From: Weeksellaceae bacterium
GTDB lineage: Bacteria; Bacteroidota; Bacteroidia; Flavobacteriales; Weeksellaceae
Assembly: GCA_019459455.1 (NCBI GenBank)
Contig: JAIBEX010000011.1
Span: forward strand, 62,001 to 126,000
Direction of reading: 5' to 3'
DNA: 64,000 bases
Below, in pieces: positions 1 to 9,383 of this stretch. The translations under genes and the position numbers were made by a program. The first letter of the stretch is position 1, and the number at the start of each line of letters is the position of its first letter. The notes under the pieces were generated by a model. The model was not told the DNA's origin, searched no databases, and saw only the letters and a program-made list of their open reading frames with translations.

Positions 1-343
1 CCACAATCTTATCCGCCCATCTGACCAGATAGTTTCTCTCCGACTTCAGCGGAAACCTGAACACAAATTCTTCCCAAACGGGAGCAAAGACGGCGGCGAT
101 GAAGAGAAGAAACCAAATTGTGAACCCGCTGAGCATGTTGGATTTTTCAATTTCCATTACATGTTCATCAACCCACCCTAGCAGCGGTATGATCACCAGC
201 AGATTTAAGAGCATCACCGCAAAGAAGAGCACGGTAAAGATCCTGTAACGGTCGGTTGTGGTCACCGGCTCTGTAAACCGGTCCTTCGGCTTTTTTAAAA
301 ACTGTAAAAACTTCTGAATTTCTGTCGTAATTTCCTTCAACAT
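1..343 (-). CDS. CPBP family intramembrane metalloprotease, N-terminal part
   Basis: This gene is cut by the window start; about 114 N-terminal residues are visible, beginning MLKEITTEIQKF. There are two hydrophobic stretches (around FFAVMLLNLLVIIPLLG and FLLFIAAVFAPV), and the second is followed by WEEFVFRFPL. That fits the EExxxR first motif of the CAAX protease/bacteriocin-processing (CPBP, Abi) membrane protease family; the two Glu and the Arg are active-site residues in the family. The later His motifs lie outside the window, so activity cannot be judged. The start lies 3 bases after the uvrA stop, so the two are probably co-transcribed. The substrate is unknown. Confidence 0.75.
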   Translation of the reverse strand, partial: MLKEITTEIQKFLQFLKKPKDRFTEPVTTTDRYRIFTVLFFAVMLLNLLVIIPLLGWVDEHVMEIEKSNMLSGFTIWFLLFIAAVFAPVWEEFVFRFPLKSERNYLVRWADKIV

Positions 344-346
344 ACC

Positions 347-3133
347 TTACAGTTTACCCTTTAAAAACCTGGCCGTATGGGACTTCTTATCTTTGATCAG
401 GTCTTCCGGGGTACCGGCGAAGACGAGTTCGCCACCGTGTTTTCCCGCATCCGGGCCAATGTCCAGAATATAGTCGGCAGATTTAATGATGTCAGGCTGG
501 TGTTCAATGACGATTACCGAATGTCCGAGTTCGATCAGCGCCTGAAGGGAAACAAGGAGTTTATTGATATCGTGAAAATGAAGCCCGGTGGAAGGTTCAT
601 CAAAGATAAACAGTGTTTTATCGGTTGTGTATCCTTTTACAAGGAAAGAAGCAAGTTTGATCCGCTGCGCCTCACCACCCGAAAGGGTAGAGGAGCTTTG
701 TCCCAACTGCAGGTAACCCAGCCCAACATCCTGCAGCGGCTGTATTTTGGTTACAATTTTATTCTCTTTATTGTCCTTGAAGAATTCCAGTGCCTCGTCA
801 ACCGTCATGTGCAGGATGTCGGAGATGTTTTTGTCATCGAATTTCACTTCCAGGATTTCGCTTTTGAACCGTGTTCCTTTGCAGCTTTCACATTCAAGCT
901 CTATATCGGCCATAAACTGCATGGATACATTGATTACCCCTTCGCCCTTGCACTCTTCGCATCTTCCGCCATCCACATTAAATGAAAAGTGTTTCGTCTT
1001 GTAACCCATCATCTTGGACAGTTTCTGCTTCGTAAAAAGCTCCCGGATGTCATCATAGGCTTTCAGATAGGTCACCGGGTTGGAACGTGAAGATTTTCCA
1101 ATCGGATTCTGGTCGATGAGTTCTATATTTTTTACCAGTTTTTTCGGGAATTCAACACTGTCGTAATCACCCTTCTTACCGCCCATGCCTAACTGGATCT
1201 GGATTTCGTTGGTCACGATTTCCTTCATGAGCGTGGATTTTCCGGAACCGGAAACGCCGGAAATGACCACCAGACTTTCCAGTGGAATTGTGAGGTCGAT
1301 ATTTTTGAGGTTATTCTCCCTCGCCCCTTTGACCTCAATAAACTCCTTCGGTTTTCTGCGCTTGGCCGGTGTCTTAATCTCCAATTTTCCTGTCAGATAT
1401 TGTGCAGTAAGCGAATCTGCATTTTTAAGTTCATCAAAATGTCCCGCGAAAACCAGTTCTCCACCCAGGTAGCCCGCTTCCGGGCCAATGTCGATGATAT
1501 AATCCGCAGCTTTCATCACATCCTCATCATGTTCCACTACAATCACCGTATTTCCCAGGTCCCTGAGGCTTTTCAGTACCAGTATGAGGTTTTCAGTGTC
1601 CTTGGAATGGAGACCGATAGAAGGTTCATCCAGAATGTAAATGGAACCCACCAGCGAGCTTCCAAGGCTGGTGGCCAGGTTGATCCGCTGGCTCTCCCCG
1701 CCGGAAAGCGTATTTGAAGTCCGGTTCAGGGTCAGATAGCCAAGTCCCACCTTATCCAGGAATTCAAGGCGGGTGGTGATTTCGTACAACAGCCTTTTTG
1801 CAATGTCGGCATCGTGTTGGGTCAGTTTTAAAGATTTTATGAGCGGGAGAAGTTCATCCAGCGGCAGGTCAATCATGGACTGAATGTTGTGGCCGTCCAC
1901 TTTCACCCATTGGGTCTCTTCGCGCAAACGAAGGCCCTCGCAGGTAGGACACAGGGTTTTTCCGCGGTAACGGGAAAGCATAACACGGTACTGAATCTTG
2001 TAGAGGTTGCTCTCGAGCATTTTAAAGAACGCGTTCAGGGACGGGAAGTTGTGTGATCCGTCGCCTTTCCACAACAGGTTGCGCTGTTCTTTCGTAAGCT
2101 GGAAATAAGGTTTGTGAATCGGGAATTCATTTCCCACCCATTTGATGAAGGATTTTTTCCATTCGCTCATGCTTTCGCCCTTCCAGGCGGCAACGGCCTC
2201 CTCGAAAACCGAAAGGTTCTTGTTCGGGATTACCAGATCCTCGTCTATGCCGATGACTTTACCGTAGCCTTCGCACTGCGGACAGGCGCCGTAAGGGTTG
2301 TTGAAGCTGAAAAAATGTACGTTCGGCTCCAGGAATTCCATTCCGTCCAGTTCGAATTTATTTGAGAATTGCTGTACCGATGCGGTTTCCATATTCTTCA
2401 GCGAGCAGTAGCCGTGCCCTTCATAGAACGCCATCTGGATTGAATCGGCAAGCCGCTGCAGAAAATGTTCATCGTCTTCATACGCAAACCGGTCAATTAC
2501 GAGGTGGATGTCCATGTCCTTTTCGGGCATGAAGCCAAAACTTTCCAGATCTTCGATGCCGGCCACATTTCCATTGACCTCGAGCTTTGTGAAGCCGGTA
2601 ACCTTCAGGGAATTCAGGGTCTGGTTAAAACTGTCCGGGCTGAAGTTCAGCGGGGCACGGAGGAGGAACGCGGTACCTTCGGAATCTTTTATGAACTCGA
2701 TTACATTGGTTACACTGTCCTTCTTTACTTCCTTACCCGAAAGTGGGGAAAAAGTATGGCCTATCCGCGCAAAAAGCAACTTCATATAATCATAGATCTC
2801 CGTGGATGTCCCAACGGTAGAGCGGGGATTGGATGAGATGACCTTCTGCTGGATGGCGATGGACGGTGCCAGTCCTTTGATGCTGTCGATTTTCGGCTTT
2901 TCAAGCTTTCCTAAAAACTGGCGGGCATACGAACTTAAACTCTCCACATAACGGCGCTGACCTTCGGCATAAATCGTGTCGAAAGCCAGGGAGGATTTTC
3001 CGCTGCCCGAAACACCGGTAATGACGACCAGCTTGTTTTTGGGGATGAGTACATCTATGTGTTTAAGGTTGTTGAGATGCGCGTTTTTTACAAAAAGTTC
3101 TTTCTTTATATCGATGTTTTGCTGTGTTGCCAT
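347..3133 (-). CDS. uvrA: UvrABC excinuclease subunit A
   Basis: This is the damage-recognition ATPase of nucleotide excision repair: a UvrA dimer scans DNA and loads UvrB. At about 928 residues it has normal UvrA length. Two ABC modules are visible. Each has a GVSGSGKS P-loop (near residues 40 and 630), a signature (LSGGESQR and LSGGEAQR) and a Walker B ([11 protein letters not shown] and [11 protein letters not shown]). The C-terminal zinc finger is intact (CEEC near 724, CESC near 748). The N-terminal zinc module keeps only CPQC near 283; where the first CxxC pair normally sits it reads FELDGMEF. I chose the start MATQQ because the longer in-frame start at 3154 falls inside a TAATTTTG promoter element. 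Confidence 0.95.
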   Translation of the reverse strand: MATQQNIDIKKELFVKNAHLNNLKHIDVLIPKNKLVVITGVSGSGKSSLAFDTIYAEGQRRYVESLSSYARQFLGKLEKPKIDSIKGLAPSIAIQQKVISSNPRSTVGTSTEIYDYMKLLFARIGHTFSPLSGKEVKKDSVTNVIEFIKDSEGTAFLLRAPLNFSPDSFNQTLNSLKVTGFTKLEVNGNVAGIEDLESFGFMPEKDMDIHLVIDRFAYEDDEHFLQRLADSIQMAFYEGHGYCSLKNMETASVQQFSNKFELDGMEFLEPNVHFFSFNNPYGACPQCEGYGKVIGIDEDLVIPNKNLSVFEEAVAAWKGESMSEWKKSFIKWVGNEFPIHKPYFQLTKEQRNLLWKGDGSHNFPSLNAFFKMLESNLYKIQYRVMLSRYRGKTLCPTCEGLRLREETQWVKVDGHNIQSMIDLPLDELLPLIKSLKLTQHDADIAKRLLYEITTRLEFLDKVGLGYLTLNRTSNTLSGGESQRINLATSLGSSLVGSIYILDEPSIGLHSKDTENLILVLKSLRDLGNTVIVVEHDEDVMKAADYIIDIGPEAGYLGGELVFAGHFDELKNADSLTAQYLTGKLEIKTPAKRRKPKEFIEVKGARENNLKNIDLTIPLESLVVISGVSGSGKSTLMKEIVTNEIQIQLGMGGKKGDYDSVEFPKKLVKNIELIDQNPIGKSSRSNPVTYLKAYDDIRELFTKQKLSKMMGYKTKHFSFNVDGGRCEECKGEGVINVSMQFMADIELECESCKGTRFKSEILEVKFDDKNISDILHMTVDEALEFFKDNKENKIVTKIQPLQDVGLGYLQLGQSSSTLSGGEAQRIKLASFLVKGYTTDKTLFIFDEPSTGLHFHDINKLLVSLQALIELGHSVIVIEHQPDIIKSADYILDIGPDAGKHGGELVFAGTPEDLIKDKKSHTARFLKGKL

Positions 3134-3151
3134 GGGTGAAATTGAGAAGTA

Positions 3152-3159
3152 CAAAATTA
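3152..3159 (-). promoter_or_regulatory. -7 element of uvrA promoter
   Basis: TAATTTTG on the minus strand matches the Bacteroidota TAnnTTTG consensus, 18 bases before the chosen uvrA start. I see no clear TTG at the right distance upstream. Confidence 0.45.
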
Positions 3160-3321
3160 CACAATTTTTAGCTGTAATATTTTTGAAAGATCAGGTGTAA
3201 AAAATTGAATTTCAAAGATGATGATTGTGATTTTCCGTACTAATTAAGATTGTACATCCAAGTGACTTAAAATACAACTTTTTTTCAGATTAACCTGCTT
3301 TTAAGTTCACGACTTCATTTT

Positions 3322-3329
3322 TATATTTG
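3322..3329 (+). promoter_or_regulatory. -7 element of TonB-dependent receptor promoter
   Basis: TATATTTG matches TAnnTTTG. It implies transcription starting near 3335 and a leader of about 65 bases that contains a small hairpin (GGTATT/AATACC). No known riboswitch consensus (cobalamin, TPP, SAM) was recognised in the leader. Confidence 0.5.
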
Positions 3330-3400
3330 CTCATTCGGAACTGGTATTATAGAAATACCCATCTGATGAGATTCTCACCTTCACTTCCATCCCGAAAAAA

Positions 3401-5224
3401 ATGGAAAAGATAATGACGAAGTATTTTTTAAGTTTTTTACTTTTAGGAGTTGCCTCCGATCTCCTCGCGCAGGAAAAGCAGTCTGACATTAGTGAAGTAC
3501 AGATTTACGGGAAATTTTTAAATCTGCCACTGCGAAAGGTGAATGAAAATATCACCGTTATTTCCAAAAAAGAGATTGAGAGCTCTCCTGCGCGAAGTGT
3601 GGATGAACTGCTGGCTGAGGTTACCGGAATTGATGTACGGAGAAGGGGATCAAACGGCGTACAATCCGATGTTTCAATCCGGGGCAGTAGTTTTGAGCAG
3701 GTAATGATCCTCGTTAATGGGATCCGAATGAACGACTCCCAAACCGGGCATAACTCCATGAGCATTCCTTTCGACCTGGATACGGTTGAAAAGATAGAAG
3801 TTGTGAAAGGCCCTGCAGCCAGGAGATTTGGTCAGAATGCATACGCTGGGGTCATCAACATTATAACGAAACCGGAGTCTGAAGAGCGTGCCACGGTTAC
3901 GGCAAGCGGGGGAGATTTTGGAACCTACGCTCTTGGTCTTTCAGCAAACTTTGGCGGCGAAAGATCTTCCAGTCTGGTCCAGTTGAATTCCGAAAGTTCC
4001 GAAGGGTACAGACATAATACCGATTATAAAATCAATAACATTTTTTTCCAGAACCTATACCGTTTAACGAACGGGAACCTCAAATTTCAGGCTGGCATTC
4101 AGGAGAAGAAATTTGGAGCAAACGGCTTTTATGCCACACCGGCAGCAACGGAACAGTATGAAGAAACCCAGGCTTCTGTGGTCAGTTTTGGAGCGGAGAA
4201 GAGACTGGAGGGGTGGAAGATCAGCAGCAGTCTCTACTGGAGACGGGCACAGGATAGGTACGAATATGTGCGTGGTAAGCCATATATTTACAGGAATATG
4301 CACATCGGGAATAACATAGGGGCCGATATAAACAGCACCTATTTTTCCGGCCTTGGCACGACCGGTTTAGGCGTTGAACTTCGTAAGGAATTTTTGGTGA
4401 GTAACAATTTGGGAAAACACGAACGGTTCCTGACCCAGCTGTTTTTTGAGCACCACTTTTCTTTTTTTGAGGAGCGACTTGATATTTCTCCGGGAATTTC
4501 GTGGGCAAGTTATGACTCGGAGGGGAATTTTTTCTATCCCGGCCTTGACGTCGGTTTTGACTTCAACAAAAACCATAAAATTTACGGAAACATTGCAAAA
4601 GTAAGCCGAATTCCCACTTTTACCGATCTGTACTATGTGAGCAAAACGGAAACCGGAAATCCAGACCTGCTGCCGGAGCATGCATGGTCTTCTGAATTGG
4701 GATACCGCTTTCAGCAGAATAATTTTTCGGCCAAAATAAGTGGGTTTCTCCGCAACTCCGAAAACTCAATAGACTGGGTAAAACAGACTGAGGCAGAGGC
4801 CTGGCGCGCTGAAAACATAGGTGCTATTGAGACCAAAGGAATAGAGGTGGAGTTTGGACAGCGGTTTAACTCATTTGTCCGGTCCTATTCCGTGGGTTAC
4901 ACTTTTCTAAACAGTCATCAAAAACAGAGCAGCCAAAATCTTTGGTCCCGGTACGTGCTGGATAACCTCAAGCACCAGTTTACGGCAAAACTGGAAAACC
5001 AATTATTCAGGGATTTTACGATGCAGCTCGTTTACCGCTACAATGAAAGGGTTTCCATGGGAAGCTATCAGATTCTGGATGCGAAATTGACCTACACACG
5101 AGGCAGCCTTAGGGTATATGTTTTAGCAAATAACCTTACCAATTCCGAATATACCGAAACTTTCGGTGTTCCCATGCCGCGACGCTGGTTCCATGCAGGT
5201 TTTTCATACAGAATTGGTCTTTAG
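3401..5224 (+). CDS. TonB-dependent outer-membrane receptor (BtuB-like size)
   Basis: This is an energised outer-membrane uptake channel of 607 residues. It has an N-terminal signal peptide (KYFLSFLLLGVASDLLAQ). A plug domain at about residues 50-165 carries the family pattern: VDELLAEVTGIDVRRRG, SIRGSSFEQVMILVNGIR, then VEKIEVVKGPAARRFGQ and GVINIITK. The remainder is an aromatic-rich 22-strand-type barrel ending in FHAGFSYRIGL. The length is that of vitamin B12 or small-chelate receptors (about 600), not the 900-1100 residue SusC type. No SusD, binding protein or riboswitch is adjacent, so the ligand is open. It could start at the fifth codon (MTKYF) instead. Confidence 0.85.
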   Translation: MEKIMTKYFLSFLLLGVASDLLAQEKQSDISEVQIYGKFLNLPLRKVNENITVISKKEIESSPARSVDELLAEVTGIDVRRRGSNGVQSDVSIRGSSFEQVMILVNGIRMNDSQTGHNSMSIPFDLDTVEKIEVVKGPAARRFGQNAYAGVINIITKPESEERATVTASGGDFGTYALGLSANFGGERSSSLVQLNSESSEGYRHNTDYKINNIFFQNLYRLTNGNLKFQAGIQEKKFGANGFYATPAATEQYEETQASVVSFGAEKRLEGWKISSSLYWRRAQDRYEYVRGKPYIYRNMHIGNNIGADINSTYFSGLGTTGLGVELRKEFLVSNNLGKHERFLTQLFFEHHFSFFEERLDISPGISWASYDSEGNFFYPGLDVGFDFNKNHKIYGNIAKVSRIPTFTDLYYVSKTETGNPDLLPEHAWSSELGYRFQQNNFSAKISGFLRNSENSIDWVKQTEAEAWRAENIGAIETKGIEVEFGQRFNSFVRSYSVGYTFLNSHQKQSSQNLWSRYVLDNLKHQFTAKLENQLFRDFTMQLVYRYNERVSMGSYQILDAKLTYTRGSLRVYVLANNLTNSEYTETFGVPMPRRWFHAGFSYRIGL

Positions 5225-5247
5225 GCTGATGTTAAATTTTGTATGAA

Positions 5248-5691
5248 TCAGTATTTTTCCTTAAGGTAAAGGTAGGCGTTCAGGTATTTATTGAGCCGTT
5301 TCATATCCTTCGGTGTCATTGGCTTAGTAAAACGGGTGAGGTCCATATTGTCCCGCAGGTCATTTAACTTTACCGCAACAGCAAGCGCAGAGCGTTCGGT
5401 CTGTTTGATGAATTCGGTATAATCCTGATCGGGCGGATTTTTCGTGAGACATTCCACCGCATAGACCACATGATTAGGAAAGCCCTCCTCCAGGAGCAGT
5501 TCATAGGTAATTTCCGGACAGTCTTCAATCACATCGTGCAAAACCCCTACGGTTTTTTCATCATAGGTTTTTCCGTAATTCATGACCCGCATAATGTGTC
5601 CCACATAGGGTGCTCCGAACTTATCCGTCTGTCCCCGGTGTGCTCTGGTTGCAATTTTTATCGCCTTGTTCAAAAGTTCTTCTTTTTCCAT
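5248..5691 (-). CDS. HD domain phosphohydrolase (RelA/SpoT hydrolase-like)
   Basis: This is a 147-residue stand-alone HD protein. AHRGQTDKFGAPYVGH (His18, His32), VLHDVIED (His52-Asp53, Glu56-Asp57) and KLNDLRDN reproduce the order of metal-binding residues of the ppGpp hydrolase half of RelA/SpoT and of MESH1-type small hydrolases. No synthetase domain is present. The role is inferred: hydrolysis of a nucleotide such as (p)ppGpp or NADPH, with the substrate unproven. It lies 4 bases behind the antiporter gene on the same strand, so it is the second gene of that operon. Confidence 0.8.
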   Translation of the reverse strand: MEKEELLNKAIKIATRAHRGQTDKFGAPYVGHIMRVMNYGKTYDEKTVGVLHDVIEDCPEITYELLLEEGFPNHVVYAVECLTKNPPDQDYTEFIKQTERSALAVAVKLNDLRDNMDLTRFTKPMTPKDMKRLNKYLNAYLYLKEKY

Positions 5692-5695
5692 AATC

Positions 5696-7954
5696 TTAAA
5701 TCTCCACGTTCAGTTTTTCTATTTTTTTACGGTTGCCTACCACCCATACAATATCATCCAGCTGCAGTACTTCTGACGATTCCGGATTTAGAATCCTTTC
5801 GTCGCCCCGTCGTATGGCAATCACCAGACCGTCCGTTTTATCCCGGATGCCGGATTCCTGTATGGTGAGCCCTTTTTTCACCGAGTGGTGGTTGATGAGT
5901 ATCTTACCCAGTTTAATGTGGTCTATATTCTGCTCCTCAATAATCTCCTGGCTGTCGAATACGGGTTTGAAAATCTGGAACTGGTCATCCGTCGCGATTA
6001 TGCCCACTTTGTCATAGGGCATCAGTACCTGATGGCGGTCCGGAGTGTGAATGAGTTTACCGCCTCTCCGGATGTAACCCACATTGATGCCGTACTGCTC
6101 CCGCCACTGCAAATCCAAGAGGCTCTTCCCGATATAATCTGCCAAAGGCTTAACTTCCAGTTCAACGATGTGCACATCCCAGGCGGCCAGGCTGTTCTTG
6201 ATATCGGAAGTGCCCGCCAGTGTAGTCACCGCCTCACTTTGGGTGTTTACGGCACGGTCATTTAGGTTCGTAATGAAGCGCTTTTCAATCCTAGTGTAAA
6301 ATTTGTTGAGTCTCTTTGAAAAGACGACCATAAGGGTGATGGCAACAGGAATCGTGATGAAAAACGAAACGGTAGTGGATGCAAACCGGTCCAGAAAGAA
6401 CCCGAGAATCGCAATTCCCAGTGCAAACCTTATAATTTCAATGGTGAGCAGCGGTCCCCGGTTATACTTGGTCTTGGTCCAGAGTTCCTTATATGCCACC
6501 GAACTGGGTCTTTTCACCATTAACGCCCATAAAAAAGGAAGGATAAAGAGGACGGGGATCGCATTACCGATGATGTTCTTGATGTCGTTGCTTTCCAGAT
6601 TTTGGTTGATGGCCGGGATGATGAACCGTGCAAAAAGCAGATAAATGGCCATGATGATAATGCCGTTAATCAAAATAATCCTGCCATAATTTTTAAGTAT
6701 GGTCTGCCAGCTGGTTTCCGCCTGTATGTTCTGCGTATTGGAGGAATATTTGTTGATTTTGGTGATGTATCTTGGCGGAACCACCCTTACCAGCCAGTTG
6801 TAGAAGGGTTCAGAGAATTTAATAAGATAAGGGGTTGTGAACGTGGTAATCGCAGAAACGCCCACCGCCACCGGAAACAGGAAATCCGAAATCACACCCA
6901 GCGAGAGGCCCAGGGTGGCCACGATGAAGGCAAATTCACCGATCTGTGCCATACTCATCCCGACCTGAACCGACTGCTTCAAAGGCTGCCCGGAAATCAG
7001 GGCGCCAAGTGCGGAACTGAACATTTTACCGAAAAGGGTTAGAAGGGTAACAATGAGAATTGGCCAGGCATAGGTAATCATGGCCTCATAGTCAATCATC
7101 ATACCTACCGATACGAAAAAGACGGCGCCAAAAAGGTCCTTAACAGACTTCAGCGTGTGTTCCACCTTCTCTGCCATCTTGGTTTCTGCAATAATTGAAC
7201 CCATGACGAACGCACCAAGTTCTGCCGAAAAGCCGACATAAGTTGCAATGAGGACCATACCCAGGCAAAGGCCAATGGACAGAATCATGATAATCTCATC
7301 GTCCAGCAGGTGCTTGATTTTCTTCAGAAAAGTAGGAAGCAGGAAGATTCCAAGCAGGAACCAGAGGCTCAGGAAGAAGAGCAACTTCGCGACGGTAAAG
7401 AGGATCTGCGTGCTTTCAAATTCTTTCGTAACGGCAATGGTGGAGAGCAAAACCATCAGTAAGATAACCACGATGTCTTCGACTACCAGGACGCCGAAGA
7501 CTGTTTTTGCAAAGTTTTTGGTCTTCACCCCCAGTTCATCAAACGCACGGATGATAATCGTGGTGGACGAACTTGCGAGCATCCCACCCAGGAACAGGCT
7601 GTCCATGGTGCCCCAGCCGAGCATCTTTCCGGTAAAATATCCGGCAATCGTAATGAAGATGATCTCTACAAATGCCGTTACGGAGGCCGACCCTCCCACA
7701 TTCATCAGTTTCTTGAAACTGAACTCAAGACCCAGACTGAAAAGCAAAAATATGACCCCGATTTCGGCCAGTGTTTTAATGTTTTCGCCGTCAACGACCG
7801 ATGGAAAGATCTTGAAATTGGGGCTTACCAGAAAACCTGCGATAATATAACCCAAAACCAGCGGCTGCTTAATCTTCCTGAAGATAATGACGACAAATGC
7901 CGCAACGATTAATATTAATGCTAAATCCTCTATCAGCTTCGGTAAATGTCCCAT
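5696..7954 (-). CDS. CPA2 family cation:proton antiporter with TrkA-C domains
   Basis: This is a 752-residue membrane antiporter of the KefB/CPA2 class. Residues 1-390 form the Na/H-exchanger domain, with about 12 helices (starts with IEDLALILIVAAFVVIIF; LGYIIAGFLVSP and FLLFSLGLEFSF are typical). Two or three further helices lie at about 425-560. The cytosolic end holds two TrkA-C/RCK-C-like modules (from ELEVKPLADYIGKSLLDLQW and from HHSVKKGLTIQESGIRDK). The nucleotide-binding TrkA-N module of KefB/KefC is absent. It probably exchanges K+ or Na+ for H+; the ion is not determined by sequence. It is first gene of a two-gene operon with the HD hydrolase. Confidence 0.88.
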   Translation of the reverse strand: MGHLPKLIEDLALILIVAAFVVIIFRKIKQPLVLGYIIAGFLVSPNFKIFPSVVDGENIKTLAEIGVIFLLFSLGLEFSFKKLMNVGGSASVTAFVEIIFITIAGYFTGKMLGWGTMDSLFLGGMLASSSTTIIIRAFDELGVKTKNFAKTVFGVLVVEDIVVILLMVLLSTIAVTKEFESTQILFTVAKLLFFLSLWFLLGIFLLPTFLKKIKHLLDDEIIMILSIGLCLGMVLIATYVGFSAELGAFVMGSIIAETKMAEKVEHTLKSVKDLFGAVFFVSVGMMIDYEAMITYAWPILIVTLLTLFGKMFSSALGALISGQPLKQSVQVGMSMAQIGEFAFIVATLGLSLGVISDFLFPVAVGVSAITTFTTPYLIKFSEPFYNWLVRVVPPRYITKINKYSSNTQNIQAETSWQTILKNYGRIILINGIIIMAIYLLFARFIIPAINQNLESNDIKNIIGNAIPVLFILPFLWALMVKRPSSVAYKELWTKTKYNRGPLLTIEIIRFALGIAILGFFLDRFASTTVSFFITIPVAITLMVVFSKRLNKFYTRIEKRFITNLNDRAVNTQSEAVTTLAGTSDIKNSLAAWDVHIVELEVKPLADYIGKSLLDLQWREQYGINVGYIRRGGKLIHTPDRHQVLMPYDKVGIIATDDQFQIFKPVFDSQEIIEEQNIDHIKLGKILINHHSVKKGLTIQESGIRDKTDGLVIAIRRGDERILNPESSEVLQLDDIVWVVGNRKKIEKLNVEI

Positions 7955-7976
7955 CCTGCGTAAATCTGTATTTTCC

Positions 7977-8007
7977 CAAAAATAGGGAAATGCTTCAGTT
8001 TCTCAAA
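7977..8007 (-). promoter_or_regulatory. Promoter of the antiporter operon
   Basis: On the minus strand TTTG (8004-8007), a 19-base spacer, then TATTTTTG (7977-7984) gives a full match to the flavobacterial TTG-N19-TAnnTTTG promoter, 23 bases before the start codon. Confidence 0.75.
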
Positions 8008-8277
8008 GTATTTCCTCTTTAAATTCTATTTCTAATGCTCTTCTAATGGAGTTTACAAGGGAATTTTTATACCAAAAGTTTTAATCTTAGCGGCTTTAAA
8101 CTTCCAGCAAAACGGTTCCAACCTTGGAGACCGAAATGGAAATGAAAGTGGAGATTTTGAGGGGTTTGTTGAAGAGGTAAATGTTATCATTGCTCAAAGT
8201 CGGGAGACTTTGCGGAGCGGGGAACCTTCCGTGTCTCGCGAACAAGACGAAAGCTTAGTTATTATGCACTGTTTTTT
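7985..8277. other. Intergenic stretch without recognised gene
   Basis: Between the antiporter promoter and the CPCC gene I see no coding potential that resembles a protein family. The only structure is a 7-bp hairpin (CAAAGTC, loop GGGA, GACTTTG, 8195-8212) without a T-run. It may mark the edge of the lower-GC island that follows. Confidence 0.4.
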
Positions 8278-8556
8278 TTATAATTCTAATGGTTTCCAAT
8301 TTTTGTCTCGTTGTTCGTCTTTTGTTGGTTGTCTTACGTTTGTAATCATTTCTCTTTCACAAGCTCCAAATTCAATAAAATTTTTCTGCCCTTGTTTTAA
8401 TGAAACTCTGTTTGCTCCCCCATTATATTTCGGGTGGGCAAGTTGAATTGGGTCGTCTTCCCAAAAACAAACTTCACAAATGTCATATGAACCATTGGGT
8501 TTTTCTCCAAAAGTCTTATAACCACAACAAGGACAAGCAAATTTTGCTGTTACCAT
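8278..8556 (-). CDS. CPCC family cysteine-rich zinc-ribbon-like protein
   Basis: This 92-residue protein begins MVTAKFACPCCGYKTFGE, followed by CEVCFWEDD and a polar tail. The CPCC...CxVCxWEDD arrangement is that of the 'cysteine-rich CPCC' family (small, probably metal-binding proteins of unknown function, frequent in accessory DNA). The ATG at 8554-8556 overlaps the stop of the preceding gene (ATGGTAA), implying translational coupling; an upstream TTG at 8568 is the alternative start. Base composition is lower in GC than the flanking housekeeping genes. No function can be assigned. Confidence 0.7.
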   Translation of the reverse strand: MVTAKFACPCCGYKTFGEKPNGSYDICEVCFWEDDPIQLAHPKYNGGANRVSLKQGQKNFIEFGACEREMITNVRQPTKDEQRDKNWKPLEL

Positions 8557-9119
8557 ATTTTCCACCAAGGTTTTTTGTTCTCAAACGAATAGTAACTTCC
8601 ACCTGTCAACGTTTTCGTGTCAAGGTCATACTTAAACTCAATCCATTCGTCAACTTCGTGCATAGGATTATATGCAAGTCCTGACACCAAATTATTTTCA
8701 ACTTTAATTTCAGCTAATCCATCCCACGATATTCTTTCTGTGTCCCAATGTGTTCCGTCAGGCTCAATAATTGTCAGGTCGGTTTGGTCTTGCAAAATAA
8801 GTCTTCCGTCTGGTGCGTTTAAAACTGTCGAGTAACCAACGCCAAAAATCGAAATTGGTTTTATTTCGTCTGGGTTCAGTATGTAGCAAGTCCCGCAAGC
8901 AATTACTAATAAATTGGCCGTGTCTTTAAGTTCGTATATTATTTTCAGGTCTGTCCAACCAGGTTTAAAATTAGCAACCCAGTCTGTTCCGTCAGACTTG
9001 TAAAAGCGAACAGGAAAACCTTCCGAATAAAATGTTTCGTCACTTTCAGTCACAGAAATATACATTGGTCCATAGGTGGGCAATGCTTCTAATATTTCAT
9101 ATTTTTTTGTTTCTGTCAA
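8550..9119 (-). CDS. Hypothetical protein, upstream partner of the CPCC gene
   Basis: This is a 189-residue acidic soluble protein with no signal peptide or membrane segment. It is rich in short beta-like repeats ending in Gly/Asp turns (VRFYKSDGTDW, LILQDQTDLTIIEPDGTHW, ISWDGLAEIKVENNLVSG, WIEFKYDLDTKTLTGGSY). The WDG and GGSY segments recur in proteins near polymorphic-toxin immunity genes, but that is recollection and not proof of function. Two hand-counted 60-base lines (8641, 8821) give 37-38% GC against about 52% for a line in the acyl-CoA dehydrogenase gene, so this pair was probably acquired. Confidence 0.6.
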   Translation of the reverse strand: MTETKKYEILEALPTYGPMYISVTESDETFYSEGFPVRFYKSDGTDWVANFKPGWTDLKIIYELKDTANLLVIACGTCYILNPDEIKPISIFGVGYSTVLNAPDGRLILQDQTDLTIIEPDGTHWDTERISWDGLAEIKVENNLVSGLAYNPMHEVDEWIEFKYDLDTKTLTGGSYYSFENKKPWWKIW

Positions 9120-9316
9120 TTTTAGTCGTGTCGTCTGTTAGTGTTGCACATAACCCTCAAATATGCGAATATCTTCTCATATCACCAAATTTTTGATTCG
9201 CTGTATTATTTTGATATATACAAAATACGAAGGTGTTCAGATATACGGAATGCGAACATCCTTATCCTGATGTTTTCTACTCTCATAGGCTGTAAATTTT
9301 TGTTGCGTGACCATAA

Positions 9317-9349
9317 AAAACGCCTTGGTTCCCGAGGCGTTTTGCTTTT
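9317..9349 (-). terminator. Terminator of the small secreted protein gene
   Basis: AAAACGCCT and AGGCGTTTT form a 9-bp stem (9317-9325 with 9335-9343) around a 9-base loop. On the minus strand it is followed by a T-run. The sequence is almost the same as the hairpin at 9726-9755. Confidence 0.75.
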
Positions 9350-9358
9350 TAAGATTTG

Positions 9359-9382
9359 GATTGCTTCGTTCCTAGCAATGAC
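9359..9382. repeat. Dispersed 'VIARNEAI'-type repeat copy
   Basis: GATTGCTTCGTTCCTAGCAA followed by TGAC matches, with one change, the dispersed bacterial element whose other strand reads GTCATTGCGAGGAACGAAGC and translates as VIARNEAI. It sits immediately behind the stop codon of the small secreted protein gene and can fold (ATTGC/GCAAT). Confidence 0.55.
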
Positions 9383-9383
9383 A

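Noticed and set aside
377-985. Long plus-strand frames opposite uvrA
   Set aside because: They are antisense shadows of uvrA codons without start signals or recognisable domains.
5470-7850. Several long plus-strand frames opposite the HD hydrolase and antiporter genes
   Set aside because: They are complementary-strand shadows, rich in Ser/Arg/Ile as expected from antisense of membrane codons, with no homology seen.
8195-8212. CAAAGTC-GGGA-GACTTTG hairpin as a terminator
   Set aside because: No T-run on either strand; kept only as a possible island border.
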